Assembly: GCF_001937195.1 (NCBI RefSeq)
Contig: NZ_MSDO01000004.1
Coordinates: 62,001-126,000 of the forward strand
Direction: 5' to 3'
Origin: Salinicola socius
GTDB lineage: Bacteria; Pseudomonadota; Gammaproteobacteria; Pseudomonadales; Halomonadaceae
Length of the DNA stretch: 64,000 nt
Shown: one piece after another, positions 15,006 through 23,391 of the stretch
How positions within the stretch are numbered: the first letter of the stretch is position 1
How the letters are laid out: each line of letters opens with the position of its first letter
Program-made: the position numbers and the translations under genes
The notes under the pieces: generated by a model
What the model saw: only the letters and a program-made list of their open reading frames with translations
The model's database searches: none
Told to the model about the DNA's origin: nothing

Positions 15006-16565
15006 CTAGACCTGGCCGCTGCCGTAGCCCATGGCGACGCTGGCTTCGGCTCCGGTTTCGACCCATACGCTCTGGGGGATCGTGTATTCGCGCAAACCGT
15101 CGAGGCCGCTGGAACGGCCGAAACCGCTGTCGCGAAAACCGCCGAAGGGCGACATCACGTTGATCGCCTTGTAGCTGTTGATCCAAACGGTGCCGGCGCG
15201 CAGTTGTGCGGCGACACGATGTGCCCTGGCCGGATCCTGCGTCCATACCGCGCCGGCCAGACCGAAGCGCGTGCTGTTGGCGAGGCGGATGGCCTCGGCT
15301 TCGTCTTCGAATGGCAAGGCAACGACCACGGGGCCGAACACTTCCTCGCAGGCGATCTCCATCGAGGCATCGACATCGGCGATGACCGTGGGTGCGAGGT
15401 AGTAGCCGTTGGCGCCTCCCGGCAGACCCGTCGGGCGCGTGCCTCCCGTGACGACGCGAGCGCCGGCTGCCTTGGCGCGTTCGATCATGTTGGTCACCCG
15501 CTCGAACTGACGGGCATTCTGCAGCGGCCCCATGCGAGTCGCTTCATCGGCCGGCAGACCGACGGCAATCTGGCTGGCAGCGCGGCTGACGCGTTCGACC
15601 ACGGCGTCGAAGATGTCGCGTTGGATCAACAGCCGCGAACCCGCCACGCAGCTCTGTCCCGCCGCCGCGAAGATCGCCGCCTGCGCCCCGGCCACGGCGT
15701 CGTCGATCCTGGCATCGTCGAACACGATATTGGCGGACTTGCCGCCAAGCTCGAGCACGCTCGGCACCAACCGGCGGGCGCCGGCTTCGGCGATCAGGCG
15801 ACCGCTGTCGGGGGAGCCGACGAACACCAGCTTGCGGATACCGTCGTGGCCGGTCAGCGCCGCGCCGGTAGTCGGGCCGAGGCCGTTGACGATGTTGATC
15901 AGCCCCTGGGGCAGGCCGCCGGATTCGATCAGCCGGGCGATCACCACCGACGAGAACGGCGTCAGCTCCGAGGGTTTGAGGACGACCCCGTTGCCTGCAG
16001 CGATCGCCGGTGCCAGTTGCCAGGCGCAGGTGAACATCGGCGCGTTCCAGGGCGTGATCTGGCCGACGACGCCGAAGGGTACGTGGCGAACGTAGTTGAG
16101 GTGCGAGGTGGGCACCGGAATGACCTCGCCATGCTGCTTGTCGCACCAGCCTGCGTAGTATTCGAACATCTCCCGGACCTTGCCGACTTCACCCCGGCAG
16201 TCCCGGATCGGCTTGCCGGCGACCACGCTCTCGAGCTGGGCGAGGTCTTCCTCATGGCCCTCCAGGCGACGGACTGCCGCGTTCATGCGCCGGCCTCGTT
16301 CGCTGGCAGTCAGCGCCATCCACTCGACCTGGGCGCGGGTGGCGGCGGCCACCGCGCGATCCAGCAGATCCGTACCGGCATCGCGATAGGTGGTCAATTC
16401 TTCCCCGGTGGCCGGGTTGGTCAGCGTGATGGCATCGCCCTGACCGGTGACCAGATCCCCATCGATCCAGTTGGAGCAGGGCATGTCGCCCGCTTCCAGC
16501 GACAAACCGAACTGGGCGAGGAGACGGCGCAAGGCCTGCTGTGCCTGAGTGTTCAATGCGTTCAT
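15006..16565 (-). CDS. NAD(P)-dependent aldehyde dehydrogenase
   Basis: A 519-residue ALDH-superfamily enzyme. Landmarks are GQITPWNAPMFTCAWQ (nucleotide site start), LKPSELTP, the Glu of VLELGGKSANIVF, the catalytic Cys in AAAGQSCVAGSRL, EEVFGPVV and the C-terminal PFGGFRDSGFGRSSG. It oxidises an aldehyde to the acid; substrate not evident. Its ATG overlaps the stop of the upstream dehydrogenase gene by 4 bases (ATGA), so the pair is one translational unit, suggesting sequential alcohol-to-aldehyde-to-acid steps. Confidence 0.93.
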   Translation of the reverse strand: MNALNTQAQQALRRLLAQFGLSLEAGDMPCSNWIDGDLVTGQGDAITLTNPATGEELTTYRDAGTDLLDRAVAAATRAQVEWMALTASERGRRMNAAVRRLEGHEEDLAQLESVVAGKPIRDCRGEVGKVREMFEYYAGWCDKQHGEVIPVPTSHLNYVRHVPFGVVGQITPWNAPMFTCAWQLAPAIAAGNGVVLKPSELTPFSSVVIARLIESGGLPQGLINIVNGLGPTTGAALTGHDGIRKLVFVGSPDSGRLIAEAGARRLVPSVLELGGKSANIVFDDARIDDAVAGAQAAIFAAAGQSCVAGSRLLIQRDIFDAVVERVSRAASQIAVGLPADEATRMGPLQNARQFERVTNMIERAKAAGARVVTGGTRPTGLPGGANGYYLAPTVIADVDASMEIACEEVFGPVVVALPFEDEAEAIRLANSTRFGLAGAVWTQDPARAHRVAAQLRAGTVWINSYKAINVMSPFGGFRDSGFGRSSGLDGLREYTIPQSVWVETGAEASVAMGYGSGQV

Positions 16566-17473
16566 GCGGAGGCTTCCTCGTCGCTGTCGGCGGAAGGGGA
16601 GAAGTCAACGTCGGCCTGGGCCAGAATCGGTGAGGTGATGTGATTGAAATCGTCGCTATCCGCCGGTCGATCAGGGTCGGCGTGCCAGCCAGCGACCACT
16701 TGCTGCAGAAGGCTTAGATCGAGACCGAGACCGCTGGCGGCGTCGCGAGCCAGGCGCAGATCCTTGCGCATCAGGCCGCTGGTGAAGCCGGAATCGAAGC
16801 GACCGGAGAGGATCCACTCGGGAAAGTTGACCTCGCTGATGGCGCTTCTGCCCGAGCCGCTGTTGAGCCCGGAGAGACACGCCGCCGGATCGACCCCGGC
16901 CTTGGCGGCCAGCGTCACCGCTTCGGCGGTGGCGATCAGATTGGCGGCGCAGAGATAGTTGTTGGCCAGCTTGACCACGTGACCGCTGCCCGGGCCGCCC
17001 ACGTGGGTGCGCTTGGCGGACATCGCCTCGAGTACCGGCATGACGCGTTCGAGCGTTGCCATATCCCCGCCGAGAAGCATGCCGAGCCTGCCGGTTGCCG
17101 CCCCCTTGGGGCCGCCGCTGACCGGCGCATCCAGCCACTCGAGCCCGGCATCGGCGACCTTGGCGGCGAGCTCGCGGCTGACGACCGGGTCGCTGGTGGA
17201 GGTGTCGACGATCACGCTGCCCTTGGGTGCCAGCCCGAGCAATCCCGGTGACTGCTCGATGACCTCACGAACATGATCGGAGGTGGGCAGGGACAACAGA
17301 TAGACATCACTGGCGCCGATCTGGTCCGGACTGACAGTGGCGAGGCCCTGCTCGGCAAGCCGCCGGCGCGCCGCCTCGAATACGTCGCTGCCGGTGACGT
17401 CGAAGCCGGCGCGTTGGAGCGTCAGCGCCATGTTTCCGCCCATCTGACCCAGACCGATGACGGTGATTTTCAT
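16562..17473 (-). CDS. 3-hydroxyisobutyrate dehydrogenase-family oxidoreductase
   Basis: A 303-residue beta-hydroxyacid dehydrogenase with GGAGA before its ATG. The Rossmann motif GLGQMGGNMALTLQRAGFDV is at residues 7-26. The substrate motif DAPVSGGPKGAATGRLG and the catalytic Lys in GSGHVVKLANNYL follow, then the helical C-terminal domain. The last ~30 residues are an acidic extension (DFSPSADSDEEASA). It oxidises a beta-hydroxy acid (hydroxyisobutyrate, tartronate or threonate type). It overlaps the downstream aldehyde dehydrogenase gene by ATGA. Confidence 0.9.
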   Translation of the reverse strand: MKITVIGLGQMGGNMALTLQRAGFDVTGSDVFEAARRRLAEQGLATVSPDQIGASDVYLLSLPTSDHVREVIEQSPGLLGLAPKGSVIVDTSTSDPVVSRELAAKVADAGLEWLDAPVSGGPKGAATGRLGMLLGGDMATLERVMPVLEAMSAKRTHVGGPGSGHVVKLANNYLCAANLIATAEAVTLAAKAGVDPAACLSGLNSGSGRSAISEVNFPEWILSGRFDSGFTSGLMRKDLRLARDAASGLGLDLSLLQQVVAGWHADPDRPADSDDFNHITSPILAQADVDFSPSADSDEEASA

Positions 17474-17674
17474 GAGATTCTCCAGGGTTGTTGTTGGAAT
17501 GAAAGAACTGTCGGAATGAAGGGTTTTCGGATACAGCGCTCGGCGAATCCGCCGAGGAATGGATCGGCAGGGATGCTTTTCAGTATTGAGAGAGCGGGTG
17601 ATGCAAAGAAAGCTGGAGAGTGTTCGTATAATTGAAACGCTGATCGGTCAGGCCGGTGCCGGGTACCCGGGCAA

Positions 17675-17704
17675 CGCCAACGGCCTCATCAGGAGCCGTT
17701 GGCG
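17675..17704 (-). terminator. Hairpin after the M20 gene
   Basis: CGCCAACGGC (17675-17684) and GCCGTTGGCG (17695-17704) make a 10-bp perfect stem with a 10-base loop, 22 bases after the stop of the leftward M20 gene. No U-tract. The rest of 17474-17726 is presumably the promoter region of the dehydrogenase operon; no gene is visible there. Confidence 0.55.
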
Positions 17705-17726
17705 GATGACGTCGAAGCCGTCGTGA

Positions 17727-18887
17727 TCAGTCGCTGAGCAGTTGCCTCACCAGCGCCTGCCAGTAGGCAACGCCGAGAGGGGAGATGGCATCGTTGAAGT
17801 CATAGGCCGGGTTATGCAGGGCGGCGCTGTCGCCGTTACCGAGCCAGATATAGGCGCCCGGGCACCGCTCCAGCATGAAGGCGAAATCTTCCGATCCCAT
17901 GCTCGGTGCCATGTCGCGGTGGATCTTGCCGATGCCGGGGAGCGTGGCGAGAATATCGGCGCAGCGCGCGGCGTGCTCGGGCGTGTTGATCGTTGCCGGG
18001 TAGCGCGCCTGGTAGTCGAGTTCTACCTTGAGTCCGTGAAACTGGGCGGTGGCATCGATGGCGTCGCCAAACCGCTTTTCCAATCTTGCCTTGAGCGTTG
18101 CATCGAAGCAGCGCACGGTGCCGCGCAGTTCGACCGATTCGGGAATGACGTTGTAGGCATCGCCCGCGTGAAACTGGGTGATGCTGAGCACCGCTGACTG
18201 ATGCGGCGGTGTCTCGCGACTGATCAGCCCCTGCAACTGATTCACCAACTGGCAGGCGGCGAGCACCACGTCCGTACCCAGATGGGGCATCGCCGCATGA
18301 CAGCCGCGGCCGGTCAGCTTGAGCGTGAAGACATCGAACGCCGCCATCACCGGCCCGTCGTGCACGGCGGCTTCGCCCACGGCCAGCCCTGGCCAGTTGT
18401 GCAGGCCGTAGACCGCCTCCATCGGGAAGCGCTCGAACAGGCCTTCTTCGACCATCACCCGGGCGCCACCCTCGCTCTCTTCGGCGGGCTGGAAGATACA
18501 GTGCACCTGACCCGCGAAGTCGGGATTCTTCGCCAGCGCGCAGGCTGCACCCAGCAGCATCGTGGTATGCCCGTCGTGGCCGCAGGCGTGCATGCGTCCG
18601 GGTATCGTCGAGCGGTAGTCGATGTCGTTGAGCTCCTCGATCGGCAGGGCATCGATATCGGCACGCAGGCCGATGCTTCGCCCCGTCCCCCGGTTGCCGT
18701 TGATAGTAACGACGACGCCGGTGCCACCGCCAAGTCCGGTGACCGGCTCGAGATCGTGCTCGCGCAGAATGGCGACGATGCGCTCGCTGGTGCGAACCTC
18801 CTCGAAGGCGATTTCCGGATGGCGGTGGAAGTCGCGGCGCCATTCGGTCAATGTCGTCGGATCGGGGTAGGGGGTTAGCTGGTTCAT
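17727..18887 (-). CDS. M20-family amidohydrolase (hippurate hydrolase/N-acyl amino acid deacylase type)
   Basis: A 386-residue metallopeptidase with GGGAGT before its ATG. It shows the M20D pattern: WRRDFHRHPEIAFEE at the start, LRADIDALPIEE, then GRMHACGHDGHTTMLLGAA with the His/Cys/Asp metal ligands, and FQPAEESEGGARVM with the catalytic Glu pair. The C-terminus has PSMGSEDFAFM and WLGNGD. Family members deacylate N-acyl amino acids or hydrolyse hippurate-like amides; indole-acetyl-amino acids are another option. Upstream on the same strand, after a terminator-like hairpin, is a DUF3100 membrane protein that may import the substrate. Confidence 0.92.
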   Translation of the reverse strand: MNQLTPYPDPTTLTEWRRDFHRHPEIAFEEVRTSERIVAILREHDLEPVTGLGGGTGVVVTINGNRGTGRSIGLRADIDALPIEELNDIDYRSTIPGRMHACGHDGHTTMLLGAACALAKNPDFAGQVHCIFQPAEESEGGARVMVEEGLFERFPMEAVYGLHNWPGLAVGEAAVHDGPVMAAFDVFTLKLTGRGCHAAMPHLGTDVVLAACQLVNQLQGLISRETPPHQSAVLSITQFHAGDAYNVIPESVELRGTVRCFDATLKARLEKRFGDAIDATAQFHGLKVELDYQARYPATINTPEHAARCADILATLPGIGKIHRDMAPSMGSEDFAFMLERCPGAYIWLGNGDSAALHNPAYDFNDAISPLGVAYWQALVRQLLSD

Positions 18888-18898
18888 GTCGAACTCCC

Positions 18899-18926
18899 AA
18901 AAAGCGCGCCCGCAAACGCGGGCGCG
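18899..18926 (-). terminator. Terminator or attenuator between DUF3100 and M20 genes
   Basis: On the minus strand CGCGCCCGC and GCGGGCGCG (18918-18926 and 18905-18913) pair around a GTTT loop, followed by a C and five Ts. It lies between the membrane protein gene (stop 18952) and the M20 start (18887), so it would cut most DUF3100 transcripts before the hydrolase and set their ratio. Confidence 0.8.
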
Positions 18927-18951
18927 GTGGTAAAGACCTCTGGTATTCAGC

Positions 18952-20244
18952 CTAGAGCAGAATTTGCGCGACGACCGCCGAGCCGACGTAGGTACCGGTG
19001 AATACCAGCAGCGAGATGATGATCAGCTTCCAGCCGGTCTGGCGGAACATGCTGAACTCACGCCGGCTCAGCGCCAGGCCGGCATAAGCCAGAACCGGGG
19101 TGACGATGGCGAGGAAGTTGACTGCGGCGAGCTGATCGACGATCCAGGCGCTGCCCGGGAAAAAGGGCAGCGTCATGAGGATGCTGACCAGCGACACCCA
19201 GGCTACACCGGGGAGGTAGAACGGTGCCGCTCGGGTGATGACCAGACCGATCAGGGTCATGACGTAGAGAATGATCATGCCCGGCAGCGCATCGATCAGC
19301 GAGGCGCCGTTGATGGTATTGGCAATCCAGCCGACGACGCAGGCCATGGCCAGCACGGCGGCGGTCTTGCCGAGATCCGTTTCGGGGCGCTCTTCTCGGG
19401 TCAGGTCGGTCGCATCCTCATCTGCCGTGGCGCCCATCGTGCTGGCGGCTCGGCGACGACCGCCCAGGCGGCGATAAAGCCACTCGGCGACGGGCAGGGC
19501 GATGAATAGCGAGACATAAAGCCCGGTGGCATAGGTCAATAGGTTGCTGGCACCGGCGAAGGCGAGCAGGTCATCGGCGAGATCGGGCATGGCGCCGGCC
19601 AGCGCGCCGGAACACGCCGCCACCATGCTGCCGCTGCCGACACCGCAGGCCATCGCCAGCGCGCGCGGGTCGAACCAGCCCAGCGAAGCGAGATAGCCGG
19701 CCATTAACGCGAACCACAGCGTGCCGAACATGGTACCAACGACGTAGACCCCCATCACACCGACGCCTTCCGGCCCCTTGAGGCCGTACTTGTCGGAGAT
19801 GATCGCGATGTTGGGTTCACGCGCGATCGAATAGGTCGCACCGATCGCTTCCCGCCCCATCTTGAGAACCAGCACCGCGACCGGCAATGCCACCAGCATG
19901 GTGCCGAGATTGCCCAGTTCCTGCAGGATCAGGGCGGGGCCTGCGCTGATGAGCTGATCGATGGCGGGGCCGATGGTCGAACCGAAGCGCGCGATGAACG
20001 GCATGATCGAGATCAGAATCAGCGGGGTGGCTGCCTGGCTGACGCTTTCGGGCAGAAATCGTTTGGTGCCGGCGAACAGATGCGGGTTGAGCAGTACCCC
20101 GAGAACGAAGGCGTAGAACAGCGGCAGTAGCAGAAGCGTGCCTGGTCCGAGCGGGATCTTGACGATACCGATCCATTCGCTGAGCAGCGACAGCACGACG
20201 ACCAGCAGATGCAGGCGCCAATTGAGCAGTTGAGAGAGGGGCAT
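18952..20244 (-). CDS. DUF3100 membrane protein, probable transporter
   Basis: A 430-residue protein with about ten to twelve transmembrane helices and AGAGGT before its ATG. Two similar halves are separated by a hydrophilic loop near residues 250-290 (RRAASTMGATADEDATDLTREERPE, shown in parts: acidic and rich in Arg). Conserved-looking spots are GVGSGSMVAACSGALAGAMP and YGLKGPEGVGVMGVYVVGT. I recognise it as DUF3100, for which I know no assigned function. Its place upstream of the M20 hydrolase suggests uptake or export of the amide substrate or product; that is inference. Confidence 0.82.
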   Translation of the reverse strand: MPLSQLLNWRLHLLVVVLSLLSEWIGIVKIPLGPGTLLLLPLFYAFVLGVLLNPHLFAGTKRFLPESVSQAATPLILISIMPFIARFGSTIGPAIDQLISAGPALILQELGNLGTMLVALPVAVLVLKMGREAIGATYSIAREPNIAIISDKYGLKGPEGVGVMGVYVVGTMFGTLWFALMAGYLASLGWFDPRALAMACGVGSGSMVAACSGALAGAMPDLADDLLAFAGASNLLTYATGLYVSLFIALPVAEWLYRRLGGRRRAASTMGATADEDATDLTREERPETDLGKTAAVLAMACVVGWIANTINGASLIDALPGMIILYVMTLIGLVITRAAPFYLPGVAWVSLVSILMTLPFFPGSAWIVDQLAAVNFLAIVTPVLAYAGLALSRREFSMFRQTGWKLIIISLLVFTGTYVGSAVVAQILL

Positions 20245-20371
20245 CGATCGTTACCTCTTTGTTGTTGGTGGAGAGGTCATCCACCGAGTATCCAGAGAGA
20301 GTGTGATCGAATGAAAGGTGCGAGGTGTTCTGATTTTTGGATGACTGGAGCGTCATGGATCATTCGCGACG

Positions 20372-20401
20372 AAAAACGGGGTGGGCCAAGGCCCACCCCG
20401 T
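20372..20401 (-). terminator. Strong rho-independent terminator for the PQQ dehydrogenase
   Basis: ACGGGGTGGGCC and GGCCCACCCCGT (20376-20387, 20390-20401) form a 12-bp stem with an AA loop. On the minus strand it is followed by five Ts. It is 48 bases after the stop at 20449. Confidence 0.9.
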
Positions 20402-20448
20402 CAACGCGATCATGATCGCCATTGTCCGTCGATTGTCGGACTAGGTGA

Positions 20449-22638
20449 TCAATCCTCTGGCAGCGCGTATACCACGACCTGATCGCCCACCTGATCCTTG
20501 AGGATGGTGTTGCCACCGGCGACGAAGGCGACATACTGCCGGCCCTTGTACTCGTAGACCGACGGATTGGCCACGGCCGGGGCCTCGGCCTGATCGGACC
20601 ACAGCTCCTCGCCCGTCTCGAGAGAGTAGGCGCGCAGCTTGGCGTCCATCGACGCACCGATGAACACGACACCACCGGCAGTCACGGCCGGGCCACCGAT
20701 GGTCGGCGAGCCCCATTTTTCCGGCATGAAGAAGCCGAACTGCTGCGACGCGCCGACCGGACGACGCCACTTCACGTCACCGGTATGCATGTCGATCGCC
20801 ACCAGCTCGCCGAAAGGCGGTTCCCAGCAGGGCATGCCGAGCCAGTTCATCGCAACCTTGAGTCGCATGCCGTACGGCGCGCCTTTCTGCGGTGCGAAGC
20901 CGCTTTCGTTGCCGGAGCCGCTGTCCGCCTGCTCGTAGTCTTCACGGTTGTACAGCTTGACGTACTGCACGATATGCGAGGTGTTGACGACGGCGGTCTG
21001 AGTTTCGGGGTCGAAAGCCACGCCGCCCCATTGCACGCCACCCGAGCTGTCAGGGTAGGTCAATGCCCCTTCGCCTTTGGTGGTCGGCGGGGTGTACATG
21101 CCTTCGTACCAGAGGTTATCCCACAGACGCGAACACTGTCCGCCGCCCACGGCGTCGGCGAGACCCCAGATCTTGGGTTTCTCGGATTGATCCAGCAGCG
21201 GCGCAGGCTTGGTCGGGAATGGCTGGGTCGGAGCATAGACCTCGCCGTCGACACTACCGTCACCCTGCGGTACCGGACGCTCCTCGATCGGCCAGACGTC
21301 TTCGCCGGTCAGACGATTGACCACGAACAGGAAGCCCTGCTTGGTTGCCTGGACCAGCGCCGGGATCTTCTTGCCATCGACGGTGATGTCCATCAGCGTC
21401 GGCGCGGAGTTGATGTCGTAGTCCCAGATATCGTGGTGAACCCACTGACGCGACCACACCACTTTACCGGTCTCGATATCGAGCGCGGTGGTCGACGTCG
21501 CCAGCGGTGCCTCTTCGGTGCGGTTGCCACCCCAGTAGTTCGGTGACGGCGAAGAGACCGGCAGATAGAGCAGGCCGTTCTCGCGATCCGCGGACATGTG
21601 CGTCCACACGTTGGCGGTACCGCTCTTCTCGCGCATCTCGTCGGAAAGCGCCTGGAACGTCCACTCGAGCTCGCCGGTCTGGGCGTTGAGTGAAAAGATC
21701 GTTCCCGGCGGTGCCTGTTCGTAGGCCCAGTCCATGCCGGCCCAGCCGAGCATTAGATGGTCGCCGACCACGGTCGGCGGCTGCAGCACGGAGAGCGGCC
21801 ATTCGGCGTGGGTGTCGTTCCATTGATTGACGTTGAGCACGCCGTTGTCGGCGAAGCCCTTGCAGAGTTCGCCGGTATCGGCGTCCAGTGCGAACAGCTG
21901 GGCGTCCATGGTGCCCATGTAGACGATCTTCTGGCACGGCTCACCGGCGACCGGGTTTTCTGCCTCCCAGTAGGAGACACCGCGGTTCTTCAGCACCGGC
22001 TGGGTCAGAGCCTCACGCGAGGACTTGGTGTCGAAACTCCATTTTTCCTTGCCGGTACCCGGATCGAGTGCGATCAGGCGATAGAACGGCGTACCGATGT
22101 AGATGGTGTCGTTGGCGAAAACCGGGGTGGCCGACCACACGGTCGCCGGCGTATCGCCGGACCCATCGGCGACATCGCCGGTATGGAATTCCCAGACCTT
22201 CTCGAGATCACCGACATTGTCCGCGGTGATCTGATCGAGAGGGCTGTACTTCTGGGCATTGAGCTGACCGTGGAAGCTGTCCCAGGTCGGCGTCTCGGGC
22301 ACCAGCGGAATCGGTGCCCGGTTGGCATTCTGCTGATCGCCCGAGTCCGCCGCGCTGACGTCCTGCGCCCCCTCATCGCCGGCTTGCGGCGTTTCGGACG
22401 ACGTGGCGGCTTCGGACGACGTAGCGGCTTCGGAAGATTCAGCGGCTTCGGACGAGGTCGACGCCTTGGACGACGGCTGAGTGTCGCTCTGAGCCGATGT
22501 CTGATCGGACTCGGTCGGCTGGTCCTGCGCGAACAGCGGAACCGGGGCGAGCAGCAGTGCCAATGCCGTGGCCATACCCAACCGCTGTGCGGTGAGTTTC
22601 AGCGTGGGCAGCGGCATCGGTGACAGGGATGTTGGCAT
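20449..22638 (-). CDS. PQQ-dependent dehydrogenase, glucose/quinate/shikimate family, catalytic subunit
   Basis: A 729-residue secreted quinoprotein. The start at 22638 has AGGAG at a 7-base spacing and gives a signal peptide (AQRLGMATALALLLAPVPLFA). Residues ~35-100 are a Ser/Ala/Glu/Gln-rich linker containing a repeated SSEAA unit. The eight-bladed propeller starts at WDSFHGQLNAQKYSPLDQI. Later landmarks are WDYDINSAPTLMDI, LWYEGMYTPPTTKGEG, QWGGVAFDP, NWLGMPCWEPPFGELVAIDMHTGDV (shown in part) and GGPAVTAGGVVFIGASMD. It oxidises a sugar or polyol in the periplasm and passes electrons to ubiquinone. Unlike classical Gcd or QuiA, it lacks the N-terminal five-helix anchor; that role seems to belong to the coupled upstream gene. 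Confidence 0.9.
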   Translation of the reverse strand: MPTSLSPMPLPTLKLTAQRLGMATALALLLAPVPLFAQDQPTESDQTSAQSDTQPSSKASTSSEAAESSEAATSSEAATSSETPQAGDEGAQDVSAADSGDQQNANRAPIPLVPETPTWDSFHGQLNAQKYSPLDQITADNVGDLEKVWEFHTGDVADGSGDTPATVWSATPVFANDTIYIGTPFYRLIALDPGTGKEKWSFDTKSSREALTQPVLKNRGVSYWEAENPVAGEPCQKIVYMGTMDAQLFALDADTGELCKGFADNGVLNVNQWNDTHAEWPLSVLQPPTVVGDHLMLGWAGMDWAYEQAPPGTIFSLNAQTGELEWTFQALSDEMREKSGTANVWTHMSADRENGLLYLPVSSPSPNYWGGNRTEEAPLATSTTALDIETGKVVWSRQWVHHDIWDYDINSAPTLMDITVDGKKIPALVQATKQGFLFVVNRLTGEDVWPIEERPVPQGDGSVDGEVYAPTQPFPTKPAPLLDQSEKPKIWGLADAVGGGQCSRLWDNLWYEGMYTPPTTKGEGALTYPDSSGGVQWGGVAFDPETQTAVVNTSHIVQYVKLYNREDYEQADSGSGNESGFAPQKGAPYGMRLKVAMNWLGMPCWEPPFGELVAIDMHTGDVKWRRPVGASQQFGFFMPEKWGSPTIGGPAVTAGGVVFIGASMDAKLRAYSLETGEELWSDQAEAPAVANPSVYEYKGRQYVAFVAGGNTILKDQVGDQVVVYALPED
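22403..22474. repeat. 18-bp in-frame tandem repeat in the PQQ dehydrogenase linker
   Basis: Four consecutive 18-base units of the type GTGGCGGCTTCGGACGAC (22403-22420, 22421-22438, 22439-22456, 22457-22474), increasingly diverged. They encode Ser-Ser-Glu-Ala-Ala-like hexapeptides. Being a multiple of 3, copy change would alter linker length without frameshift. Confidence 0.75.
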
Positions 22639-22649
22639 GGATCGGCTCC

Positions 22650-23015
22650 TCATGAATGGGCTGGTGTGGTGGATGCGGCTGGACTGGCCATGTCCAGGAG
22701 CAGGCCGATCAGGCCAACCACCATGGCGGCGGTCAGCCACCACTGATGCAGCAACAGTCCGGCGAAACCCGTGCCGACGAGCGCCAGCAGAATAAGCAAA
22801 CGCAGCGCAACGCGTCCGCTGCGGCAGGAAAGAGGCGCCATGACCAGTGTCATGATGACCAGCGCGATCGTCGAAAGAATGACGGCGAGTGCACCGAGTG
22901 AGCCGTTGACACCGGTCAGCGGAGTGAAGTAGGCATAAAGCGAGATGGCGAGCCCGGCAAGCGAGGCCACCAGCAGCACGATGATGCCCGCCCTGAATGA
23001 TCGAGATTGCGACAT
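22650..23015 (-). CDS. Small membrane protein, probable anchor/quinone-docking subunit of the PQQ dehydrogenase
   Basis: A 121-residue protein with four hydrophobic helices: about residues 10-30 (AGIIVLLVASLAGLAISLYA), 40-60, 70-90 and 93-110. AGGAGA lies 9 bases before the ATG at 23015. Its stop overlaps a decoy ATG and is 11 bases before the dehydrogenase start, whose ribosome site is inside the gene end, so translation should be coupled. Size and position match the N-terminal membrane domain of Gcd-type enzymes, split onto its own gene. Sequence similarity to that domain is weak by eye (HQWWLTAAMVVGLIGLLLD resembles its last helix), so the role is inferred mainly from context. 23016-23391 upstream contains no other gene. 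Confidence 0.75.
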   Translation of the reverse strand: MSQSRSFRAGIIVLLVASLAGLAISLYAYFTPLTGVNGSLGALAVILSTIALVIMTLVMAPLSCRSGRVALRLLILLALVGTGFAGLLLHQWWLTAAMVVGLIGLLLDMASPAASTTPAHS

Positions 23016-23229
23016 GAGGTTGTTGTCTCCTGATGAGAGCGATGTGTTGCACCTGGCGATTGTGTCTGCGTTGCTCTGATGTTGCATCAGGCCAAAAAAC
23101 ATCGACGAAACAGTTCGATGGTGTGGCTAAGCTTGCTCGTATTCCCCTGGCCAGGCCGACCAAAGTATAAAGGATTTTTGGAAGTTAGCATGTGAACTAA
23201 TTCGTTTTTTTGAGCTGGCCGAGCCTTTT

Positions 23230-23252
23230 TCATGACGTAGCCTCAGTCATGA
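23230..23252. promoter_or_regulatory. Interrupted dyad upstream of nadK
   Basis: TCATGAC (23230-23236) and GTCATGA (23246-23252) are exact reverse complements with a 9-base spacer, in the divergent region between the PQQ dehydrogenase operon and nadK. Possible operator; no T-tract. Confidence 0.35.
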
Positions 23253-23391
23253 TAGTTTGTGTTGTTCGATTGCCAAGGGCGATCGGCACACCGCGACCGT
23301 GCGCCGTACGACCTATCGTGGGCCGGCGTTTGCTGGAGGGCAAGCGCAGCCAGCATAATGACCGGCCGTCACGCCGCGAGAGAGACGCTGT

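Noticed and set aside
14961-16643. Long open frame (560 codons) on the plus strand
   Set aside because: Fully antisense to the aldehyde dehydrogenase and part of the dehydrogenase gene. Low-complexity Arg/Gly/Ala-rich translation typical of a GC-rich shadow frame.
13769-18887. Ectoine degradation cluster (doeABCD) because of deacetylase, aldehyde dehydrogenase and PLP enzyme
   Set aside because: The M20 enzyme is of the hippurate/aminoacylase type, the PLP enzyme is class V rather than class III, and no M24-type ectoine hydrolase is present.
22639-23163. Extension of the PQQ dehydrogenase frame upstream
   Set aside because: Overlaps the coupled membrane-protein gene in another frame, is Arg/His-rich and would destroy the signal peptide.
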